This document shows, piece by piece, positions 1-9,219 of a stretch of 64,000 nucleotides of DNA. Source of the DNA: Mycobacterium sp. 852002-40037_SCH5390672 (GTDB taxonomy: Bacteria > Actinomycetota > Actinomycetes > Mycobacteriales > Mycobacteriaceae); the NCBI RefSeq assembly GCF_001665875.1, contig NZ_LZTA01000014.1:62001-126000 (forward strand), in the 5' to 3' direction. The first letter of the stretch is position 1. Each line of letters opens with the position of its first letter. The notes under the pieces were generated by a model. It was not told the origin of the DNA. It ran no database searches and saw only the letters and a program-made list of their open reading frames with translations. A program made the translations under genes and the position numbers.

Positions 1-1578
1 GCCGACATCGAGTGCATGCCGGATCGACTGCTCGCTGACCCGGTACACCATCGCGGTGCCGGCCGATTCGACCGTGGCCACGATGGCGAGCTGCTCGGCC
101 AGGTCGCGTTCCAGCGGCCCGGGCACCACCACGGTCAGGTCCGCCTGCACCAGGAAGTGGTCGACCGGCTTGGGTAGTGCCCGGTTCATCGCCTCGATCG
201 CAACCTGCGGATCGCCGGCGTCGTCCAGCAGTGCGCGCCCGGGTGTGCTGATCGCGCCGCGGCCCACCAGTCCCAGGGCGTTGCTTTCGGTGAGCAGGTC
301 CCCGACGGGTCCGGCCTGCAACCGCTTGGCCCAGCGCGGACGTCGCCAGATCAGCGCCGCCGAGGCTGACGCCGCGTTGACGCCGGCACCGGGGGGCAGT
401 TCGGACAGCATGCCGAGCAACAGCCGGCGATCCAGCGGGGCGGCGGTGGAGTACAGGCCGTCGGTGAGCGCCCCGTAGGGCTTGGCGTCGGGGCCGCGAC
501 TGCCGATCAGCGCCGGCCGACCTGGCAGGTCCAGCCAACTGCCGGCCAAGAGCTGCCAGCGCTCGGCGGCCGACATCGCGGCGTACCGGTCGGTGGCGAG
601 CGTCGGCGCCCAGTACGGTGCCTCGCCGGTGATCGGTTCGGGGTCGGGCATGCCGCTGGCGATCAATCCGGCCGCGGCCGCGACTTCGAGGAGCAAACCC
701 AGCCGCCGCTCCTCGATGCCGGTCACCTTGCTCAGCCGTTTGACGTCGCGAACTCCCAGCCCGCCGCTGCGCAGCTCGGAAACCGGTGCAGCGGAAAGCA
801 TTTCAAGCAGGACGTCGATCTCGCGCAGCAAGTCGATGACGGCCCCGGCGGCCGCGGCGTCGGCGTCGGCGGGCGTGGTGGTCGACACCACCGGGTCGGG
901 AGCGGTCAGCTGCATGGGGCCGGGCTGCTCGCCGCGCAGTACCTGACCGACGTGACGGGGCAGGATCACCGTCTCGGCATCGATGCGGCGCAGCAGACCC
1001 ATGGCCAGCAGCTGGGGCACCGGCCGGTCGGTGGGCGCGCCGGGCGCCGCGTCGCGGGTGCGGCCCATCGGGGAGCCTTCGAGAAGTTTCTCCAAAACCT
1101 CGAGCTGTGCCTGGTTGAGGTCGTCGATCAGGCCGGCGATCTGCTCGGCGCTGCGCGAGGTGTCCTCGAGAATGACCTGGCCCGGATGCCACGGCATTCC
1201 CGTCCCGGCGTCGGCTGCCACCCGCAGCGCGGTCTCGCCCCAGACCAAGGCGCGTCGCCGGAGGTCGTCCACCGCGTCCAGGACATCGGCTTCGGGAGCG
1301 CGGTCACCGATCAGGGCCAGCAACTTCGCCGTCGGTACCGGCTCCGCGTCTGCCTGCAGCACCAGTAGCGCGTCGAGCACGGCCAGCCTCAGGAAGTCGA
1401 GGTCGTCGGTGCCGGCCTTGATCGACTGGCGGGCCTGGGCTCGCGCGGCCAGTGCGGCGATGCTGCCGGGTGGGGGCTGGGCGAGGTCCGGCCGCAATTC
1501 CAATAGTCGGATCAGCCGCTCATCGGATAACTCGGCCAGCCACGACCCCAGCGGGATATCCGGGGTGTTGTCGGTCAT
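1..1578 (-). CDS. Helicase-associated protein (XPB/Ssl2 N-terminal-like), 3' end outside window
   Basis: Partial gene, 526 codons visible from an ATG at 1578. The frame stays open to base 1, so the C-terminus lies outside the window. The visible protein starts [14 protein letters not shown] and is rich in Leu, Ala and Asp, with a helical character and no signal peptide. It corresponds in position and sequence character to Rv0862c (about 756 residues), whose family carries a helicase XPB/Ssl2 N-terminal-like domain and sits beside the ercc3 (XPB) helicase gene. A role with that DNA-repair helicase is inferred from family and position only; I see no helicase motifs in this part. It is transcribed away from the moaC2 operon. 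Confidence 0.85.
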   Translation of the reverse strand, partial: MTDNTPDIPLGSWLAELSDERLIRLLELRPDLAQPPPGSIAALAARAQARQSIKAGTDDLDFLRLAVLDALLVLQADAEPVPTAKLLALIGDRAPEADVLDAVDDLRRRALVWGETALRVAADAGTGMPWHPGQVILEDTSRSAEQIAGLIDDLNQAQLEVLEKLLEGSPMGRTRDAAPGAPTDRPVPQLLAMGLLRRIDAETVILPRHVGQVLRGEQPGPMQLTAPDPVVSTTTPADADAAAAGAVIDLLREIDVLLEMLSAAPVSELRSGGLGVRDVKRLSKVTGIEERRLGLLLEVAAAAGLIASGMPDPEPITGEAPYWAPTLATDRYAAMSAAERWQLLAGSWLDLPGRPALIGSRGPDAKPYGALTDGLYSTAAPLDRRLLLGMLSELPPGAGVNAASASAALIWRRPRWAKRLQAGPVGDLLTESNALGLVGRGAISTPGRALLDDAGDPQVAIEAMNRALPKPVDHFLVQADLTVVVPGPLERDLAEQLAIVATVESAGTAMVYRVSEQSIRHALDVG

Positions 1579-1720
1579 TGCTGACCAGCGTAAAGCAGGC
1601 CACGAATACCTAGCAGACCTCGACGAGCCATCAGCTCAGCGGGACGGTGACCACAGACGGGGACGGCAACGCGTGTCGAACTCCGGTCTTGCGCCACATG
1701 CCGTTGGGCCACCTGTAAGA

Positions 1721-1930
1721 ATGGACGTCGTGGCTGACACTGCTGAGGGCAAAGCGCGCAAAACGAAGTACGTCGACAATGGCTGGCCGACGACGGACCC
1801 CGACGACCACGCGGTCAGTGAACTCGTGACCGATCGCACGGGTGCGCTGTCCCCCTTCGGCGAGCTGGCGTTTCCGCTGCCCTCCACCGATCTGCCCTAC
1901 GTGCACCCGGTCACCGTCGTCAATCGGTAG
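1721..1930 (+). CDS. Conserved mycobacterial protein (Rv0863-like)
   Basis: Small soluble protein of 69 residues beginning [14 protein letters not shown] and ending VHPVTVVNR. The ATG at 1721 is preferred because it gives a length near the roughly 93-residue Rv0863; a GTG at 1731 is out of frame and the longer upstream frame is antisense to the helicase-associated gene. It ends 8 bases before moaC, so it is probably cotranscribed as the first gene of the molybdenum cofactor group. No domain recognised; function unknown. Confidence 0.65.
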   Translation: MDVVADTAEGKARKTKYVDNGWPTTDPDDHAVSELVTDRTGALSPFGELAFPLPSTDLPYVHPVTVVNR

Positions 1931-1938
1931 GACGCCAG

Positions 1939-2469
1939 ATGGCTAGGGCCTCTGAGGCCTCGACAGCCTCGGCGAACTCGGCGTCGGACGAATCCGGCTC
2001 GAGCCCGCTGTCACACCTGGACGACCGTGGGGCGGCGCACATGGTCGACGTCAGCGACAAGGTAGCGACCAAGCGGACCGCGGTCGCGGCGGGTGCCCTG
2101 CGCACGTCGGAGCAAGTGGTGGCGCTGATTTCGACCGGCGGCCTGCCCAAAGGCGATGCGCTGGCCACCGCGCGGGTGGCCGGCATCCAGGCCGCGAAGC
2201 GCACCAGCGAACTCGTCCCACTTTGTCATCAGCTCGCGCTCACGGGGGTCGACATCGACTTCACGGTGGGCGAGTCTGAGATCGAGATCACCGCAACGGT
2301 GCGAAGCACCGACCGCACGGGGGTGGAGATGGAAGCGCTGACGGCGGTCAGCGTCGCGGGCCTGACGCTCTACGACATGATCAAGGCGGTAGACCCCGCC
2401 GCACGGATCGACGACATTCGAGTGCTGCGCAAGGAAGGCGGCAAAACCGGAAGGTGGGCGCGCCCATGA
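1939..2469 (+). CDS. moaC: Cyclic pyranopterin monophosphate synthase MoaC
   Basis: MoaC acts with MoaA in the first step of molybdenum cofactor synthesis, converting the MoaA product 3',8-cyclo-GTP into cyclic pyranopterin monophosphate in the cytosol. The 176-residue protein has the family motifs: the start of the fold at HMVDVSDK (about residue 35), [15 protein letters not shown] (about residues 87-101), the [13 protein letters not shown] stretch and the C-terminal [10 protein letters not shown]. The first 30 or so residues are a Ser/Ala-rich extension that may not all be translated; the methionine just before VDVSDK is an alternative start. Corresponds to moaC2 (Rv0864). Its stop overlaps the mog start (ATGA), indicating translational coupling. 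Confidence 0.95.
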   Translation: MARASEASTASANSASDESGSSPLSHLDDRGAAHMVDVSDKVATKRTAVAAGALRTSEQVVALISTGGLPKGDALATARVAGIQAAKRTSELVPLCHQLALTGVDIDFTVGESEIEITATVRSTDRTGVEMEALTAVSVAGLTLYDMIKAVDPAARIDDIRVLRKEGGKTGRWARP

Positions 2470-2948
2470 GCACCCGTTCAGCCCGCGTCATCATCGCCTC
2501 GACCCGTGCGTCGTCAGGAGTGTACGACGACCGATGCGGCCCGATCATCGCCGAATGGCTGGCGCAGCGAGGCTTTTCAGCCGTGCAACCGGAGGTGGTG
2601 GCCGACGGGTCCCCCGTTGGCGACGCGCTGCGCACGGCGATCGACGCCGAGGTCGACGTCATCATCACCTCGGGCGGCACCGGCATTTCGCCCACCGACA
2701 GCACACCGGACCAGACCGTGGCCGTCGTCGATTACATGATTCCCGGGCTGGCGGAAGCGATCCGCCAGTCGGGCCTGCCGAAGGTGCCGACGTCCGTGCT
2801 GTCGCGCGGGGTGTGCGGTGTGGCCGGCCAGACGCTGATCGTCAACCTGCCGGGTTCGCCCGGCGGGGTGCGCGACGGCCTTGAAGTGCTCGCCGATGTG
2901 CTGGACCACGCGCTCGATCAACTCGCCGGTAAAGATCACCAGCGATGA
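2466..2948 (+). CDS. mog: Molybdopterin adenylyltransferase-type protein (Mog/MoaB family)
   Basis: Cytosolic enzyme of the MogA/MoaB family that adenylates molybdopterin before molybdate insertion. The 160-residue protein, the same length as Rv0865, shows the family signature [17 protein letters not shown] near residues 65-81 and the second binding loop [16 protein letters not shown] near residues 128-143. The ATG at 2466 is chosen because it overlaps the moaC stop by four bases; an in-frame ATG at 2454 exists but lies inside moaC. Its own stop overlaps the moaE start in the same way, so the three genes form a tightly coupled operon. Confidence 0.93.
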   Translation: MSTRSARVIIASTRASSGVYDDRCGPIIAEWLAQRGFSAVQPEVVADGSPVGDALRTAIDAEVDVIITSGGTGISPTDSTPDQTVAVVDYMIPGLAEAIRQSGLPKVPTSVLSRGVCGVAGQTLIVNLPGSPGGVRDGLEVLADVLDHALDQLAGKDHQR

Positions 2949-3370
2949 CGCTCGTCGTGCGCGCCGCCATGACCGAGCAACCGATTTCGCTGGCTGAGCA
3001 TGAAGAGTTGGTGAGCCATCAGTCGGCCGGGGCCATCGTCGGGTTCGTCGGCATGATCCGCGACCACGACGGCGGACGGCAGGTGGTGCGACTCGAGTAC
3101 TCGGCGCACCCGTCGGCCGACCAGGTCATCGCCGAGGTGGTGGCCGAGGTGGCAGACAAATCCAGCGGCGTGCGTGCCGTCGCCGCCAGCCACCGGATCG
3201 GCGCGCTGCGCATCGGTGAGGCGGCATTGGTGGCGGCGGTCGCCGCCGACCATCGGCAGGCGGCATTCGCCACGTGCGCGCACCTGGTGGACACCATCAA
3301 GGCGCGGCTACCGGTGTGGAAGCACCAATTCTTCGCCGACGGAACCGAAGAGTGGGTGGGCTCGGCCTGA
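2945..3370 (+). CDS. moaE: Molybdopterin synthase large subunit MoaE
   Basis: Catalytic subunit of molybdopterin synthase, which transfers sulfur from the MoaD C-terminal thiocarboxylate to cyclic pyranopterin monophosphate. The 141 residues match the length of MoaE2 (Rv0866). Visible motifs are [12 protein letters not shown] near residue 36, the [19 protein letters not shown] segment, and the conserved active-site lysine region [19 protein letters not shown] close to the C-terminus. Last gene of the mog operon; it faces rpfA and is separated from it by a strong hairpin. Its MoaD partner is encoded nearby on the other strand (4752-5030). Confidence 0.95.
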   Translation: MTLVVRAAMTEQPISLAEHEELVSHQSAGAIVGFVGMIRDHDGGRQVVRLEYSAHPSADQVIAEVVAEVADKSSGVRAVAASHRIGALRIGEAALVAAVAADHRQAAFATCAHLVDTIKARLPVWKHQFFADGTEEWVGSA

Positions 3371-3412
3371 CGTCCTAGTCACGCCGGCCGCCGAATGGTG
3401 CGCCGTGCCCGA

Positions 3413-3444
3413 CACGCCCCGAACAGGAGGGTTTTCGGGGCGTG
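3413..3444. terminator. Bidirectional hairpin between moaE and rpfA
   Basis: Perfect 10-bp inverted repeat CACGCCCCGA / TCGGGGCGTG with a 12-base loop, lying between two convergent genes. There is no U-tract, which is common for actinobacterial intrinsic terminators. It sits about 40 bases past the moaE stop and 25 bases past the rpfA stop, so it can serve both transcripts. Confidence 0.75.
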
Positions 3445-3468
3445 CGGGGAGTGCGGCGGCGTCAGGCG

Positions 3469-4540
<1,072 letters not shown>

Positions 4541-4732
4541 GGAGGGGAGGTCCGCCAATCGGGGTGGCTGGCGAGCCTTCGGAGACGGTAACGGTTTCTG
4601 TCGGTCTCGTCACGTCTTGCGAAACCCGGCGTTTCCCTCTCGGCCATCTGCGAAAACCGCAGGAACACATAGTGTTTGCGCAGGTCATATCGCCCGATAT
4701 CGGAGCGTGACCGCGCCGTTATAAATCCGTTA

Positions 4733-4748
4733 CGTGAGATAACTCACA
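4733..4748. promoter_or_regulatory. CRP/FNR-type binding site upstream of rpfA
   Basis: Perfect GTGA-N6-TCAC palindrome (CGTGAGATAACTCACA), matching the mycobacterial cAMP receptor protein (Rv3676) consensus TGTGA-N6-TCACA at all but the first base. It lies about 415 bases upstream of the rpfA start codon and about 190 bases upstream of the riboswitch, just beyond the moaD stop. M. tuberculosis rpfA is a known CRP target, so activation of rpfA is the likely role. Confidence 0.8.
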
Positions 4749-4751
4749 GTT

Positions 4752-5030
4752 TCAGCCGCCAGAAAAGGGCGGCAGAACGTCGATCGTGTCACCGGATTGC
4801 AACGCCGCGGTCTCATCGCGCACCGCGATGCCGTCGCGCAGGTACGAGCATCGGGTCAACACGTCCGCGAGGCGAGGCCCCCGAACGGCGAGCCGCTCGA
4901 CCAGCTCGCCGACCGTGGTGCCCGGGCGCAGCACCACCGTCTGCGACTCGACACCCGCGGCCGCGCGGGCGGCCGCGAAGTAGCGCACCGTCACCTGGAT
5001 TCCGTTTGTCTGGACAGGGGTCTGTCCCAT
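4752..5030 (-). CDS. moaD: Molybdopterin synthase small (sulfur-carrier) subunit MoaD
   Basis: Ubiquitin-like sulfur carrier. Its C-terminal diglycine is thiocarboxylated and donates sulfur to MoaE-bound precursor Z. The product ends in LPPFSGG with the required Gly-Gly, and shows the VTVRYFAAARAAAG start of the beta-grasp fold and GDTIDVLPP before the tail. The ATG at 5030 gives 92 residues, the length of MoaD2 (Rv0868c) as I recall it; a GTG at 5042 would add four residues and overlap the end of moaA. Neither start has a strong Shine-Dalgarno sequence. It follows moaA directly, so coupled translation is likely. Confidence 0.92.
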   Translation of the reverse strand: MGQTPVQTNGIQVTVRYFAAARAAAGVESQTVVLRPGTTVGELVERLAVRGPRLADVLTRCSYLRDGIAVRDETAALQSGDTIDVLPPFSGG

Positions 5031-5034
5031 GGGG

Positions 5035-6129
5035 CTAGCCACCGATAGCGCTCATCGGTCGGACGGGCTGGATGAAGTTCGGGTCGTTGATGCCGTGACC
5101 GGCGGGCTTGCCCCACATCGCGGTGCGCCACGCCGCCTCGATCGCGTCGTCGGACGCGCCGCTGCGCAGCAGCCCTCGCAGGTCGGTCTCCTGCTCGGCG
5201 AACAGGCAGCTGCGGATCTGGCCGTCGGCAGTCAATCGGGTGCGGTCACAGGCAGCGCAGAAGGCGTGCGAGACCGAGGCGATGACGCCGAATTTGCCGC
5301 TCGGTGTCCCCGGGCCGGTGTCGACCAGCCAGAGCTCGGCGGGAGCCGAGCCGCGCGGCGCCGGGTCGGGCCGCAGCCGAAAGTGCGGGCGCAGGGCCGC
5401 CAGCACGTCGTCGGCGCTCAGCGCCGCATCCCGCCGCCATTGATGTCCGGCATCCAGCGGCATCTGCTCGATGACGCGCAATTGGTAGCTGTGCTCGAGG
5501 CAGAACCGCAACAGCCCCACCACGTCCGCGCGTCCGGTGGCGGGGTCGAGCACGGCGTTCACCTTGACCGGCGTCAGGCCGGCCTCGTTGGCGGCGGCCA
5601 GGCCGGCCAGCACATCGGCGAGTCGGTCGCGACGGGTGATGGTCGCGAAATGCTGCCGGTCCACGCTGTCCAGTGAGACATTGACCCGGTTCAGGCCGGC
5701 CCGCGCGAGCCCGGCAGCGCGCCGCGCCAGCCCGACGCCGTTGGTGGTCAGCGAAATCTCGGGGCGGGGTTGCAGGGCCGCGGCCGCGGCGACCACCTCC
5801 TCCAGGTGGCGCGCCAGCAACGGTTCGCCACCGGTGAACCGCACGCTGTTCACCCCCAGCCGGGTGACCGCAATGTGCATCAGCCTGGCCAGCTCGTCGG
5901 CACTCAGCAATTGCTCGCCCGGCAACCAGTTCAGGCCCTCGGCAGGCATGCAATAACTGCACCGCAGATTGCAGCGGTCGGTCAGCGAGACCCGCAGATC
6001 GGTGGCGACCCGCCCATAGGTGTCCACCAGCGGGCCGGCGGCCGGCGCAGCGGTGGAAACGGCGCGGTCCCCGGCCGCGCCGTCAGCGCGGCTCGGCACC
6101 GAAGGAACGCCCAGCGTCGTCAGGGTCAT
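5035..6129 (-). CDS. moaA: GTP 3',8-cyclase MoaA
   Basis: Radical-SAM enzyme that starts molybdenum cofactor synthesis by rearranging GTP to 3',8-cyclo-GTP. The 364-residue protein carries the N-terminal [4Fe-4S] cluster motif DRCNLRCSYCMP (about residues 52-63), the SAM-binding TGGEPLL, the C-terminal GTP-side cluster in HAFCAACDRTRLTADG and CLFAEQE, and ends in the conserved Gly-Gly of MoaA. The first 40 residues are a Pro/Ala-rich extension. The ATG at 6129 overlaps the stop of the preceding YccF-like gene (ATGA), supporting this start. Corresponds to moaA2 (Rv0869c). Confidence 0.95.
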   Translation of the reverse strand: MTLTTLGVPSVPSRADGAAGDRAVSTAAPAAGPLVDTYGRVATDLRVSLTDRCNLRCSYCMPAEGLNWLPGEQLLSADELARLMHIAVTRLGVNSVRFTGGEPLLARHLEEVVAAAAALQPRPEISLTTNGVGLARRAAGLARAGLNRVNVSLDSVDRQHFATITRRDRLADVLAGLAAANEAGLTPVKVNAVLDPATGRADVVGLLRFCLEHSYQLRVIEQMPLDAGHQWRRDAALSADDVLAALRPHFRLRPDPAPRGSAPAELWLVDTGPGTPSGKFGVIASVSHAFCAACDRTRLTADGQIRSCLFAEQETDLRGLLRSGASDDAIEAAWRTAMWGKPAGHGINDPNFIQPVRPMSAIGG

Positions 6130-6533
6130 GCGGCCACCGGCGGCGCATAGTGGGCCGTCGAGCCGACCGGAACGATCTCCTTGCCCAGCGGCATCAATGA
6201 CACCGGAATCAGTTTGAGGTTGGCCAGCGCCAGGGGAATACCGACGATCGTGAGCGCCATCGCCGCCGCGCTGACCAGATGGCCGATCGCCAGCCACACC
6301 CCGAACAGCAGCACCCAGATGACGTTGCCGATCAGGGCGCCGGACCCCGCGGTCGGCTTGTCCACGATCGTGCGGCCGAATGGCCACAGGGCGTAGGAGG
6401 CGATGCGCAGCGACGCGAAGCCGAACGGAATGGTGATGATGAGCAAGAAGCTGATGAGCGCCGCAGCCAGGTATCCGACGGCCATCCACAGGCCGCCGAA
6501 TACCAACCAGATGACATTAAGGATCAGGCGCAT
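6126..6533 (-). CDS. YccF-domain inner membrane protein
   Basis: Small integral membrane protein of 135 residues with two repeated YccF-type halves: each has a hydrophobic segment (LNVIWLVFGGLWMAVGYL and NVIWVLLFGVWLAIGHL) followed by a second one carrying PFG or PLA, typical of the DUF307/YccF family. Corresponds to Rv0870c. Function unknown. A good ribosome site (GGAGGA) precedes the ATG at 6533. The stop overlaps the moaA start, so the gene is the first of a moaA-moaD transcript and diverges from cspB. Confidence 0.85.
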   Translation of the reverse strand: MRLILNVIWLVFGGLWMAVGYLAAALISFLLIITIPFGFASLRIASYALWPFGRTIVDKPTAGSGALIGNVIWVLLFGVWLAIGHLVSAAAMALTIVGIPLALANLKLIPVSLMPLGKEIVPVGSTAHYAPPVAA

Positions 6534-6698
6534 ATCTCCTCCGCGGGTATTACCAAGCGTACCGACTACCCGATAACGGGGGTGCTCGTAACCGGGGCAT
6601 CCGAGTAGGATCAGACTCCTAATACGGCGTCCTGCGCAGGCGGGACGCTTATTGTGTTGCCTATTTCTATTGATCCGTTAGACAAGCAGGTGAGACCA

Positions 6699-7106
6699 GT
6701 GCCGACGGGCAAGGTTAAGTGGTACGACGCTGACAAGGGTTTCGGCTTCCTGTCGCAAGAGGACGGCGAAGACGTCTACGTTCGCTCGTCGGCGTTGCCC
6801 GCCGGGGTCGAGGGCCTCAAGGCGGGCCAGCGGGTGGAGTTCGGCATCGCCTCCGGACGGCGCGGACCGCAAGCGTTGAGCCTCAAGCTGATTGAGCCGC
6901 CGCCCAGCCTGACCAAGACTCGTCGCGACGCGCCCGCCGAACACAAGCACAGTCCCGACGAGCTGCACGGCATGGTCGAGGACATGATCACGCTGCTGGA
7001 AAGCACCGTGCAGCCCGAGCTGCGCAAGGGTCGCTACCCGGACCGCAAGACCGCCCGCCGCGTTTCCGAGGTGGTCAAGGCCGTCGCCCGAGAGCTCGAC
7101 GCCTAG
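6699..7106 (+). CDS. cspB: Cold-shock domain protein with C-terminal extension
   Basis: Nucleic-acid-binding protein with an N-terminal cold-shock domain (about residues 1-65) containing the RNP1-like motif KGFGFLSQ and a variant second motif DVYVRSSAL. About 70 residues follow that are not part of a minimal CSP: a linker with Arg/Asp and a helical region [19 protein letters not shown]. The GTG at 6699 gives 135 residues, matching CspB (Rv0871); an earlier in-frame ATG at 6654 would add 15 residues without homology. Divergent from the YccF-like gene; a small hairpin (6627-6648) lies in the leader. Confidence 0.9.
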   Translation: MPTGKVKWYDADKGFGFLSQEDGEDVYVRSSALPAGVEGLKAGQRVEFGIASGRRGPQALSLKLIEPPPSLTKTRRDAPAEHKHSPDELHGMVEDMITLLESTVQPELRKGRYPDRKTARRVSEVVKAVARELDA

Positions 7107-7144
7107 CCCTGCGAACTCAGCCAATTTGCAAAGGCGACTGCGTG

Positions 7145-7181
7145 GTTGCGAGCCCCGCGCGGGGTACTCACACCTCGCAAC
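7145..7181. promoter_or_regulatory. Nested inverted repeats in the fadE10 leader
   Basis: An 8-bp inverted repeat GTTGCGAG (7145-7152) / CTCGCAAC (7174-7181) encloses a perfect 12-bp palindrome CCCCGCGCGGGG (7153-7164). The structure sits between the cspB stop and the fadE10 ribosome site (AAGGAGG). It could be the cspB terminator, a leader hairpin or an operator; the sequence alone does not decide. Confidence 0.5.
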
Positions 7182-7203
7182 GTCGTCTAGCAAGGAGGCT
7201 GCG

Positions 7204-9132
7204 ATGGCGCAGCAAGCGCAGGTCACCGAAGAGCAGGCCAGAGCTCTCGCCGAGGAGTCTCGCGAAACAGGTTGGGATAAACCGTCCTTCGCGAAGGAAT
7301 TGTTTCTCGGTCGTTTTCCGCTGGAGTTGATACACCCGTTCCCCACACCCACCGACGCCGACGAAGCCCGCACCCGCGCGTTCCTCGACAGCGTGCGTGA
7401 ATTTCTGGGCGGCGTAGACGGCAGCGTCATCGAACGCGACGCGCAAATTCCCGATGAGTACGTCAAGGGTTTGGCCGACTTGGGCTGCTTCGGCATGAAA
7501 ATTCCCTCCGAATACGGCGGCTTGAACATGTCGCAAGTCGCCTACAACCGGGCCCTGATGATGGTGACGAGTGTTCATCCCAGTCTCGGCGCGTTGCTGT
7601 CGGCTCATCAATCCATCGGGGTACCCGAGCCGCTCAAGCTTGCCGGGACGCCCGAGCAGAAGCGGAAGTTCTTGCCCCGGTGTGCTGCTGGGGCGATATC
7701 GGCGTTTTTGCTCACCGAACCCGACGTGGGCTCCGATCCCGCCCGACTGGCCTCGACGGCGACGCCCGTTGAGGACGGGCAGGCTTACGAACTCGACGGC
7801 GTGAAGTTGTGGACGACCAACGGCGTTGTCGCCGAACTCTTGGTGATCATGGCCCGGGTGCCCCGCAGCGAAGGGCACCGCGGCGGCATCAGCGCCTTCG
7901 TCGTCGAGGCCGATTCACCCGGAATCACCGTGGAGCGGCGCAACAAATTCATGGGTCTGCGCGGCATCGAGAACGGCGTAACCAGGCTGCACAAGGTTCG
8001 GGTCCCGAGCGAAAACCTGATCGGTCGGGAAGGCGACGGCTTGAAGATCGCGCTGACCACGCTCAACGCCGGACGGTTGTCGATCCCCGCCAGTGCGACG
8101 GGGTCGTCGAAGTGGGCATTGAAGATAGCGCGCGAATGGTCCGGCGAGCGTGTGCAGTGGGGCAAACCGTTGGCCGAGCACGAAGCGGTGGCCGGCAAGC
8201 TTTCGTTCATCGCCGCGACCAATTACGCGCTCGATGCCGTCCTCGAGCTGTCCGCGCAGATGGCTGACGAGGGGCGCAACGACATCCGCATCGAAGCGGC
8301 GTTGGCCAAGCTGTGGTCCAGCGAGATGGCCTGCCTGATCGCCGATGAGGTCATGCAGATTCGGGGTGGGCGCGGCTATGAGACCGCGGAGTCGCTGGCC
8401 GCGCGCGGCGAGCGTGCTGTGCCGGTGGAGCAGGCGTTGCGCGATCTGCGGATCAACCGCATCTTCGAGGGCTCCAGTGAGATCATGAGGCTGCTCATTG
8501 CTCGTGAGGCGGTCGACGCCCACCTCGCCGCGGCCGGTGACCTGGCCAAGCCCGACACCGGCTTGCGGCAGAAGGCAGCCGCGGCAGTCGGTGCGAGCGG
8601 ATTCTACGCAAAGTGGTTGCCGCAGTTGGTTTTCGGTGAAGGACAGCGACCACGGGCATATCATGAATTCGGTCCGCTGGCGTCGCACCTCCGCTTCATC
8701 GAGCGCTCCAGCCGCAAGCTGGCCCGCAATACCTTTTATGGGATGGCACGCTGGCAAGCCAAACTGGAGCAGCGGCAGGGCTTCCTCGGGCGCGTCGTCG
8801 ATATCGGTGCCGAGTTATTCGCTATGTCGGCGGCCTGCGTGCGGGCCGAGTCACAGCGCGCCGCCGATCCGGTGGTTGGTCAACAGGCCTACGAGCTGGC
8901 CGAAACATTTTGTGCCCAAGCGGCCTTGCGGGTGGAGACGCTGTTTCACGCCCTGTGGGACAACACCGACGGCAGTGATGTCGCGCTGACCGCGAACCTG
9001 CTGCAGGGCCGCTACAGCTGGCTAGAGGACGGGATCATCGATCAGTCCGAGGGCACCGGGCCGTGGATAGCTCACTGGGACGAGGGTCCGTCGACCGAGA
9101 CCAATTTGGCCCGGTCGATCCTGTCCGGCTAG
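7204..9132 (+). CDS. fadE10: Acyl-CoA dehydrogenase FadE10
   Basis: FAD-dependent acyl-CoA dehydrogenase, a beta-oxidation enzyme forming 2-enoyl-CoA. The 642-residue protein (about 650 in M. tuberculosis FadE10, Rv0873) has the N-terminal helical domain, the FAD/substrate loop AFLLTEPDVGSDPARLAST (about residues 166-184), the beta domain with WTTNGVVAELLVIMAR, and the C-terminal helical domain with MQIRGGRGYETAESLAARGE and RIFEGSSEIMRLLIAREAV. About 200 further residues beyond the usual 400-residue core are typical of the long FadE class. The ATG at 7204 has a strong AAGGAGG site seven bases upstream. No PE_PGRS gene separates it from cspB, unlike in M. tuberculosis. Confidence 0.95.
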   Translation: MAQQAQVTEEQARALAEESRETGWDKPSFAKELFLGRFPLELIHPFPTPTDADEARTRAFLDSVREFLGGVDGSVIERDAQIPDEYVKGLADLGCFGMKIPSEYGGLNMSQVAYNRALMMVTSVHPSLGALLSAHQSIGVPEPLKLAGTPEQKRKFLPRCAAGAISAFLLTEPDVGSDPARLASTATPVEDGQAYELDGVKLWTTNGVVAELLVIMARVPRSEGHRGGISAFVVEADSPGITVERRNKFMGLRGIENGVTRLHKVRVPSENLIGREGDGLKIALTTLNAGRLSIPASATGSSKWALKIAREWSGERVQWGKPLAEHEAVAGKLSFIAATNYALDAVLELSAQMADEGRNDIRIEAALAKLWSSEMACLIADEVMQIRGGRGYETAESLAARGERAVPVEQALRDLRINRIFEGSSEIMRLLIAREAVDAHLAAAGDLAKPDTGLRQKAAAAVGASGFYAKWLPQLVFGEGQRPRAYHEFGPLASHLRFIERSSRKLARNTFYGMARWQAKLEQRQGFLGRVVDIGAELFAMSAACVRAESQRAADPVVGQQAYELAETFCAQAALRVETLFHALWDNTDGSDVALTANLLQGRYSWLEDGIIDQSEGTGPWIAHWDEGPSTETNLARSILSG

Positions 9133-9219
9133 AAGATGCGCCGACCGTCGACTGAGACGGTGAAATCGTGCGATCTGCACCAACGGGTCGACGCTGGGCG
9201 ATGAGGCAGAATCGTAGTC

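Noticed and set aside
983..1930. Long plus-strand open frame across the helicase-associated gene
   Set aside because: The first 600 bases are antisense to a better-supported gene and are Arg/Ser-rich, as expected of a GC-rich shadow frame; only the last 210 bases (1721-1930) form a credible gene.
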